Assembly: GCA_017458885.1 (NCBI GenBank)
Contig: JAFSZQ010000101.1
Location: 1 to 10,867 of the forward strand
DNA from: Oscillospiraceae bacterium
GTDB lineage: Bacteria; Bacillota; Clostridia; Oscillospirales; Oscillospiraceae
DNA: 10,867 bases
Direction: 5' to 3'
Made by a program: the position numbers and the translations under genes. Below are positions 6,151-10,867 of this stretch, piece by piece (the stretch's first letter is position 1; every line of letters starts with the position of its first letter). Below the pieces are notes generated by a model. The model worked only from the letters and a program-made list of their open reading frames with translations, was not told where the DNA came from and searched no databases.

Positions 6151-6831
6151 ATGGCGGTACACGACGGGCATCGCGCGCGCAAGAAGGCGCAGTTCCGCGA
6201 GCACGGGCTGGACGCCTTCGCCGACCACGAGGCGCTGGAGCTGCTGCTCTACTACGCCGTGCCGCGCGCGGACACGAACCCCGTCGCGCACCGTCTGCTG
6301 GAGCGGTTCGGCTCGCTCGACGGCGTGTTTTCCGCGCCGCTCGGCGAGCTGGAGAAGGTCGAGGGCGTGGGCGAGAACGCCGCGACGCTGCTCGCGCTCC
6401 TGCTGCCGCTCGTCCGCCGCGCGCGCATGACGGCGGCGAGGACGCCGGTCATCCTGAACGGCACGCGGGCGGCGGGCGATTTCTTCACCGACCTGTTCTT
6501 CGGGCTGCGCGAGGAGCGGCTGTACGAGGCGTGCCTCGACGCGAAGGGCAAGCTGCTGCGCTGCGACGCTGTGGCGGAGGGCAGCGTGGACACGGTGACG
6601 CTGAACCTGCGGCGCATTGTGGAGCTTGCGTTCCGCTGCAACGCGAGCGCGGTCATCCTCGCCCACAACCACCCAAGCGGCGTGGCGCTGCCGTCGCAGG
6701 ACGACAACCAGACGACGCTGCTGGCGTGGGACGCGCTGCGCAAGGTGGGCGTGGAGCTGCTGGATCACATCATCGTCGCGGACGACGATTTCGTGTCGCT
6801 CAAGGAGAATGGGCTTCTTCCTCCTCGTTGA
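6151..6831 (+). CDS. radC: RadC-family JAB/MPN (JAMM) domain protein
   Basis: This 226-residue cytoplasmic protein is RadC-like. The N-terminal part (about 6-90) is the clostridial variant, with [35 protein letters not shown] sequence and a helix-hairpin-helix around [14 protein letters not shown] (69-82), a DNA-binding fold. The C-terminal JAMM domain has the metal site His172 and His174 in HNHPSG, Ser182 and Asp185 (HxHx7Sx2D). RadC is linked historically to DNA repair, but its biochemical role remains unsettled. GGAGGAGG (6135-6142) is eight bases upstream of the ATG. The protein normally ends near SLKENGLL. Here a short tail, PPR, follows and the stop codon lies inside a long perfect hairpin. 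It is upstream of uvrB in the same direction, with a LexA-like site at its promoter. Confidence 0.92.
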   Translation: MAVHDGHRARKKAQFREHGLDAFADHEALELLLYYAVPRADTNPVAHRLLERFGSLDGVFSAPLGELEKVEGVGENAATLLALLLPLVRRARMTAARTPVILNGTRAAGDFFTDLFFGLREERLYEACLDAKGKLLRCDAVAEGSVDTVTLNLRRIVELAFRCNASAVILAHNHPSGVALPSQDDNQTTLLAWDALRKVGVELLDHIIVADDDFVSLKENGLLPPR

Positions 6832-6855
6832 AAGTGATTTCATCACTTTCAACGA
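6825..6855. repeat. Perfect 14-bp hairpin overlapping the radC stop codon
   Basis: TCGTTGAAAGTGAT (6825-6838) is followed, after a 3-nt loop TTC, by its exact complement ATCACTTTCAACGA (6842-6855). The radC TGA is at 6829-6831 in the left arm. The next bases are AAAAGG, not a U-tract, so it is not a standard terminator. Confidence 0.85.
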
Positions 6856-6867
6856 AAAGGATTCGCT

Positions 6868-6900
6868 GCGCTTCCCGCACGCGCAAGCGCGCACGGGCGC
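6868..6900. repeat. Imperfect GC-rich hairpin
   Basis: CCCG (6874-6877) and CGCG (6880-6883) pair with CGCG (6888-6891) and CGGG (6894-6897) around a CA/CA internal loop and a CAAG tetraloop. GCG (6868-6870) and CGC (6898-6900) can extend the stem beyond a 3-nt bulge. It is the second of four consecutive hairpins between radC and uvrB. Confidence 0.5.
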
Positions 6901-6912
6901 TCCGCGCAAAGT

Positions 6913-6945
6913 GTTTTTTCTGACGCGCGTGTCGTCAGAAAAAAC
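6913..6945. repeat. Perfect 13-bp hairpin with a T-run/A-run stem base
   Basis: GTTTTTTCTGACG (6913-6925) pairs exactly with CGTCAGAAAAAAC (6933-6945) across a 7-nt loop. The T-run is on the wrong side of the stem for termination on either strand. It is the third hairpin in the cluster. Confidence 0.85.
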
Positions 6946-6956
6946 GATCAAATTCA

Positions 6957-6978
6957 TTTGCCGCCTGCGGGCGGCAAA
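6957..6978. repeat. Perfect 9-bp hairpin just upstream of uvrB
   Basis: TTTGCCGCC (6957-6965), loop TGCG, GGCGGCAAA (6970-6978). It ends 16 bases before the uvrB ATG and directly precedes the ribosome binding site region, so in RNA it could influence uvrB translation. It is the fourth hairpin in the cluster. Confidence 0.8.
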
Positions 6979-6994
6979 CTCTGCGAGGCTATTT

Positions 6995-8962
6995 ATGGAT
7001 TTTAAGCTGCACGCCCCCTTCGCCCCCACGGGCGACCAGCCGGACGCCATTGAGAAGCTGGTCGCGGGCATCAACATGGGGCTGGACGAGCAGGTGCTGC
7101 TCGGCGTGACCGGCTCGGGCAAGACGTTCACGATGGCGGGCGTCATCGAGAAGATCAACCGCCCCACGCTCGTGCTCGCGCACAACAAGACGCTCGCCGC
7201 GCAGCTCTGCGCCGAGTTCAAGGAGTTCTTCCCCGAAAACGCGGTGGAGTACTTCGTCTCCTACTATGATTATTACCAGCCCGAGGCGTATATCCCCCAC
7301 ACCGACACCTACATCGCCAAGGACGCCTCGACCAACGACGAGATCGACCGCCTGCGCCTCTCCGCGACCTGCGCGCTGCTGGAGCGGCGGGACGTGATCG
7401 TGGTCGCGTCGGTGAGCTGCATCTACGGGCTCGGCGAGCCGGACGACTTCGCAAAGCTGATGATCTCGCTGCGCCCCGGTCAGGTCATCGCCCGCGACGA
7501 GCTGCTGCGGCGGCTGATCGAAGACCGCTACGAGCGCAACGACGTGGCGTTCGAGCGCAACCGCTTCCGCGTGCGCGGGGACACGGTTGAAATCTATCCC
7601 GCCTACTGGCGCGACCGCGCGGTGCGCGTGGAATTCTTCGGCGACGAGATCGACCGCATCTCCGAGTTCCAGCCCACGACGGGGCAGGTAACGCGCGGAT
7701 TGTCGCACACGGTCATCTACCCCGCGTCGCACTACGTCGTGACGCGCGACATGATGGAGCGCGCCATCGGCGAGATCGAGGTCGAGCTCGCCGAGCGCGA
7801 GCGGTACTTCCACGAGCTCGGCAAGGCGGTCGAGGAGCAGCGCATCCACCAGCGCACACGCTACGACATCGAGATGCTGCGCGAGCTCGGCTACTGCACG
7901 GGCATCGAGAACTACTCCCGCGTCATCGGCAACCGCCCCGTCGGCTCGCCGCCGATGACGCTGCTGGACTACTTTCCCGACGACTTCCTGCTGTTCGTGG
8001 ACGAAAGCCACGTCACGCTGCCGCAAGTCCACGCGATGTACAACGGCGACCGCGCGCGAAAGCAGAGCCTTGTGGAATACGGCTTCCGCCTGCCCTGCGC
8101 GTTCGACAACCGCCCGCTGAAGTTCGAGGAGTTCGAGCAGCGCGTCCACCAGCGCGTCTACGTCTCCGCGACGCCCGGGGACTACGAGCGCGACCGCGCG
8201 GGGCAGATCGTGGAGCAGGTCATCCGCCCCACGGGGCTGCTCGACCCGCGCGTGGAAGTGCGCCCCGTGGAGGGTCAGATCGACGACCTGCTCGCGGAGA
8301 TCAACGAGCGCGCCGAACGCGACGAGCGCGTGCTGGTCACGACGCTGACGAAGAAGATGGCGGAGGATCTGACGGAGTATTTGAAGGGCGTGGGCGTGAA
8401 GGTGCGCTATATGCACGCGGACGTGGAGACCATCGAGCGCATGGAGCTCATCCGCGACCTGCGCCTCGGCGAATTCGACGTGCTGGTGGGCATCAACCTG
8501 CTGCGCGAGGGGCTGGATCTGCCGGAGGTCTCGATGGTCGCCATCCTCGACGCGGACAAGGAGGGCTTTTTGCGCTCGGAGACCTCGCTCATCCAGACCA
8601 TCGGGCGCGCGGCGCGCAACGCGGACGGGCTGGTGGTGCTCTACGCCGACGCGGTGACGCCGTCGATGAAGCACGCCATCGACGAGACGGAGCGCCGCCG
8701 CGCGATACAGGACGCCTACAACAAGGCGCACGGCATCACGCCGAAGACGATACGAAAAGACATCCGCGAGGTGCTGGAAATCAGCAAGAAAGAGGAGGAG
8801 AGCGCCCGCCGCCGCGGCAAGCGCAAGCTCTCGGAGCGCGAGCGCGACGAGCAGATACGCAAGCTCGAAAAGGAGATGCAGGAGGCGAGCCGGATGCTCG
8901 AGTTCGAGTACGCCGCCATCCTGCGCGACCGCATCATCGAATTGAGAAAAGAGAATCCATGA
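6995..8962 (+). CDS. uvrB: UvrABC excinuclease subunit B
   Basis: This full-length 655-residue UvrB is the helicase-like damage-verification subunit of nucleotide excision repair. It is loaded by UvrA and then recruits UvrC. Visible elements: the N-terminal [19 protein letters not shown], Walker A GVTGSGKT (37-44), the strand-clamping beta-hairpin around [16 protein letters not shown] (86-101), DESH (336-339), SATPGDYE (391-398), motif [11 protein letters not shown] (534-542) and a C-terminal UVR domain (about 616-651) that contacts UvrC. ATG at 6995 matches the family's usual N-terminus. GAGG lies six bases upstream, a weak site. The frame is open upstream through the hairpin spacer, but those residues do not belong to UvrB. 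No clear promoter is seen within the spacer, so it may depend on the radC promoter. The EamA gene overlaps its stop. Confidence 0.97.
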   Translation: MDFKLHAPFAPTGDQPDAIEKLVAGINMGLDEQVLLGVTGSGKTFTMAGVIEKINRPTLVLAHNKTLAAQLCAEFKEFFPENAVEYFVSYYDYYQPEAYIPHTDTYIAKDASTNDEIDRLRLSATCALLERRDVIVVASVSCIYGLGEPDDFAKLMISLRPGQVIARDELLRRLIEDRYERNDVAFERNRFRVRGDTVEIYPAYWRDRAVRVEFFGDEIDRISEFQPTTGQVTRGLSHTVIYPASHYVVTRDMMERAIGEIEVELAERERYFHELGKAVEEQRIHQRTRYDIEMLRELGYCTGIENYSRVIGNRPVGSPPMTLLDYFPDDFLLFVDESHVTLPQVHAMYNGDRARKQSLVEYGFRLPCAFDNRPLKFEEFEQRVHQRVYVSATPGDYERDRAGQIVEQVIRPTGLLDPRVEVRPVEGQIDDLLAEINERAERDERVLVTTLTKKMAEDLTEYLKGVGVKVRYMHADVETIERMELIRDLRLGEFDVLVGINLLREGLDLPEVSMVAILDADKEGFLRSETSLIQTIGRAARNADGLVVLYADAVTPSMKHAIDETERRRAIQDAYNKAHGITPKTIRKDIREVLEISKKEEESARRRGKRKLSERERDEQIRKLEKEMQEASRMLEFEYAAILRDRIIELRKENP

Positions 8963-9843
8963 AAAAGTACGTTTCTTACGCCTATGTGCTCCTCGGCGCG
9001 ACGTGCTGGGGCTTCATCGGCGTGTTCAACCGCCTGCTCGCCTCGGCGGGCGTGGACATGGCGAACCGCGTGTTCGTGCGCAATTTCTTCAGCCTTCTGC
9101 TGCTGACGCTGGTATTCGCGCTGTTTCGGCGCGACGTGTTTCACGTGAAACCGCGCGACTTGCCGATCTTTGCCGCCAGCGGGCTTTTGAGCATCCTGAC
9201 GCTCTCGTGGGCGTACTTCAACTGCCAGATGGAGTGCTCGCTCGCGGTCGCGGCGATCTTGCTCTACCTCGCGCCGTCGATGGTGGTCGTGATGAGCGCG
9301 CTGCTGTGGAAAACGCCCATCACGCGGCGCAAGGGCGCGGCGCTGCTGCTCTCGCTGCTCGGCTGCGCGCTGGTCAGCGGCGTCGTGGGCGGCGCGCTGA
9401 CGGGCACGCCGCGCGGGCTGCTGCTGGGCGTCGCGTCCGCGTTCTGCTACGCGACCTACACCATCTTCGCGCACTATGGGCTGGCGCGGTACGACGCCTA
9501 TACGATGATCTACTGGACGTTCGTGTTCGCGGGGCTGGGGTCGCTGCTGTTCCTCGACTGGGGCGCGCTCGCGCCCGCGCTCGCGACGGCGCGGGGCGGC
9601 GGCGGCGCGGTCGGGCTGGTGCTGGTGGCGACGGTGCTGCCGTACCTGTTCTACACCAAGGGGCTCGAGGGCGTCGAGGGCGGCAAGGCGGCGATCCTTG
9701 CGAACGTGGAGCCGGTGGTCGCGGCGCTGCTCGGCGTGGCGCTGTTCCACGAGCGGCTGAGCGCGTGGGTGCTGCTGGGCGTCGTGTGCGTGCTCGGCGG
9801 GGCGGCGCTGCTGGCGAAGGAGGATACCCGTGGCGAAGCATAA
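8959..9843 (+). CDS. EamA-family (DMT superfamily) membrane transporter
   Basis: This 294-residue inner-membrane protein has about ten hydrophobic helices in two tandem EamA repeats (about 7-140 and 150-287). Typical family sequence is seen in [13 protein letters not shown] near the start, [20 protein letters not shown] (95-114), [14 protein letters not shown] in the second repeat, and the closing [20 protein letters not shown]. Members export amino acids or other metabolites; the substrate cannot be read from this sequence. ATG at 8959 overlaps the uvrB stop as ATGA, so translation is probably coupled; its own ribosome binding site is poor. The 3' end overlaps the next gene by 14 bp and contains that gene's ribosome binding site. 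Its job inside a DNA-repair unit is not evident. Confidence 0.9.
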   Translation: MKKYVSYAYVLLGATCWGFIGVFNRLLASAGVDMANRVFVRNFFSLLLLTLVFALFRRDVFHVKPRDLPIFAASGLLSILTLSWAYFNCQMECSLAVAAILLYLAPSMVVVMSALLWKTPITRRKGAALLLSLLGCALVSGVVGGALTGTPRGLLLGVASAFCYATYTIFAHYGLARYDAYTMIYWTFVFAGLGSLLFLDWGALAPALATARGGGGAVGLVLVATVLPYLFYTKGLEGVEGGKAAILANVEPVVAALLGVALFHERLSAWVLLGVVCVLGGAALLAKEDTRGEA

Positions 9844-10330
9844 GGAAGAAAAGACCAACGTGATGCGCATATTGGAGCAGAAAAACATCCCCTACACGGC
9901 GCACGCTTACGCCGAGAGCGAAAGCCCGCTGGGCGACCGCGAATACGGCCTGCACATCGCGCAGACGCTGGGGCAGCCGCCCGAGCGCGTGTATAAGACG
10001 CTCGTCGCGCGCGGCGCGGGCAAGGCGCTCTATGTGTTCTGCATCCCCGTGGCGGAGAGCCTCGATTTGAAGAAGGCGGCAAGGGCGGTCGGCGAGAAAT
10101 CCGTTGAGCTGATCGCGGTGAAGGAGCTGCTTCCGCTGACGGGCTATGTGCGCGGCGGCTGCTCGCCGGTTGGGATGAAGAAGCAGTTTCCGACGGTGTT
10201 CCACAGCGCGGTGGAAGCCTGCGAGACGGTGTTCGTCAGCGCGGGCAAGATCGGCGCGCAGGCGGAGCTTGCGCCCGCGGCGCTGCTGGCGCTCATCGGA
10301 GCGACAGTTGCGGATATTATTGCAGAATGA
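9830..10330 (+). CDS. ybaK: Cys-tRNA(Pro)/Cys-tRNA(Cys) deacylase, YbaK/EbsC family
   Basis: This 166-residue cytoplasmic protein of the YbaK (INS superfamily) editing-domain type hydrolyses Cys-tRNA(Pro), an error made by prolyl-tRNA synthetase. Key visible features are the conserved lysine in VYKTLVARG (Lys56), [17 protein letters not shown] (68-84) and the family motif [10 protein letters not shown] (109-118). Its length is normal. The start is GTG at 9830-9832, chosen because a perfect AAGGAGG (9817-9823) sits six bases upstream, within the end of the EamA gene. An internal ATG (residue 12) lacks such a site. It is 13 bp from uvrA, so it is embedded in the uvrB-uvrA unit. The family call is firm; the editing role is by homology. 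Confidence 0.93.
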   Translation: MAKHKEEKTNVMRILEQKNIPYTAHAYAESESPLGDREYGLHIAQTLGQPPERVYKTLVARGAGKALYVFCIPVAESLDLKKAARAVGEKSVELIAVKELLPLTGYVRGGCSPVGMKKQFPTVFHSAVEACETVFVSAGKIGAQAELAPAALLALIGATVADIIAE

Positions 10331-10343
10331 GGGATTTGCACAC

Positions 10344-10867
10344 ATGAACAGCAAGATTTACGTCAAAGGCGCGCGGGAAAACAACCTCAAAAACATCGAC
10401 GTGGAGATCCCCCGCGACTCGCTGACCGTCGTGACGGGCTTATCCGGCAGCGGCAAGTCCTCGCTCGCGTTCGACACCATCTACGCCGAGGGGCAGCGGC
10501 GCTACGTTGAGAGCCTGTCGTCCTACGCGCGGATGTTTTTGGGTCAGAAGGAAAAGCCCGACGTGGACTACATCGACGGGCTCTCCCCCGCCATCTCCAT
10601 CGACCAGAAGACCACGTCGCAGAACCCGCGCTCGACGGTCGGCACCGTGACCGAGATTTACGACTACCTGCGTCTGCTGTGGGCGCGGGTCGGCACGCCG
10701 CACTGCCCGAACTGCGGCAAGGAGATCCGGCAGCAGTCCATCGACCAGATCATCGACCAGCTCCTCGCGCTGCCCGAGGGCACGCGCGTGCAGATCATGG
10801 CGCCCGTCATCCGCGGGCGCAAGGGCGAGTACGCCAAGATTTTCGAGGACGCGCGCAAGTCCGGCTA
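10344..10867 (+). CDS. uvrA: UvrABC excinuclease subunit A, 5' part only
   Basis: The first 174 codons of UvrA are seen; the gene runs off the window. UvrA is the ABC-type ATPase that finds DNA lesions as a dimer and hands them to UvrB. The visible part starts [20 protein letters not shown] and contains the first Walker [10 protein letters not shown] (32-40), the Q-loop region [21 protein letters not shown] (43-63), [21 protein letters not shown] and the first cysteines of a zinc module, Cys121 and Cys124 in HCPNCGK. The frame is intact throughout. GAGGGA lies nine bases upstream of the ATG, and the gene follows ybaK after 13 bp without a terminator, so it is probably co-transcribed with uvrB. 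Confidence 0.97.
   Translation, partial: MNSKIYVKGARENNLKNIDVEIPRDSLTVVTGLSGSGKSSLAFDTIYAEGQRRYVESLSSYARMFLGQKEKPDVDYIDGLSPAISIDQKTTSQNPRSTVGTVTEIYDYLRLLWARVGTPHCPNCGKEIRQQSIDQIIDQLLALPEGTRVQIMAPVIRGRKGEYAKIFEDARKSG

Noticed and set aside
6913..6945. Third hairpin as an intrinsic terminator between radC and uvrB
   Set aside because: The T-run is in the left arm and is matched by A's in the right arm. No U-tract follows the stem on either strand.
6617..6994. In-frame extension of uvrB upstream through the hairpin spacer into radC
   Set aside because: UvrB begins at MDFKLHAPF in known homologues. The upstream residues overlap radC in another frame and have no UvrB similarity; the open frame is chance.
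6832..6994. Riboswitch or T-box leader before uvrB
   Set aside because: No known aptamer core, specifier loop or terminator/antiterminator pair is recognisable; the hairpins are simple independent stems.
6989..8731. Minus-strand open frame (about 580 codons) opposite uvrB
   Set aside because: High GC removes stop codons from the antisense frame. The translation is low-complexity His/Arg/Val/Asp sequence, while uvrB on the plus strand is intact and full length.

Overview
The window is a GC-rich bacterial chromosome segment. Third codon positions are strongly G/C, intergenic spacers are short, promoters are sigma-A-like, and AGGAGG-type ribosome binding sites are strong. The gene forms (clostridial-type thiolase, Zn-binding lipoprotein and RadC variant) point to a high-GC anaerobic Firmicute of the class Clostridia. 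This placement is inferred from family resemblance alone.

Layout. At 1-804 (+) lies the 3' part of a thiolase, the acetyl-CoA acetyltransferase type. It converges on a minus-strand AlbA_2/Schlafen-like ATP-binding regulator (851-2314), and the two share a bidirectional terminator in a 46-bp gap. The regulator's promoter sits inside a striking dyad plus direct repeats. Next on the minus strand come a Ca2+/Na+ antiporter (2488-3444) with its own near-consensus promoter and a tightly overlapped zinc-uptake operon, znuA-znuC-znuB (5979 down to 3534). A Fur-family-type dyad sits at the znuA promoter.

A compact divergent promoter region (about 5980-6150) separates the zinc operon from a plus-strand DNA-repair block: radC (6151-6831), a spacer with four consecutive hairpins, uvrB (6995-8962), an EamA permease (8959-9843), a YbaK-type Cys-tRNA(Pro) deacylase (9830-10330) and the start of uvrA (10344 to the window end). 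Overlaps and a 13-bp gap make uvrB to uvrA one transcription unit. The radC promoter carries a good match to the Firmicute LexA (DinR) box.

How the genes fit together. UvrA and UvrB are the damage-recognition half of nucleotide excision repair, and RadC is a repair-associated JAMM-domain protein. ZnuABC imports zinc. The antiporter probably handles Ca2+, and the thiolase belongs to acetoacetyl-CoA/butyrate-type carbon metabolism. I see no mobile element, CRISPR array, tRNA or rRNA. I do not see a clearly new multi-gene system. The most unusual material is regulatory and structural: the nested operator before the AlbA_2 gene, the hairpin cluster between radC and uvrB, the candidate Zur and LexA sites, and a roughly 25-residue insertion in the thiolase.
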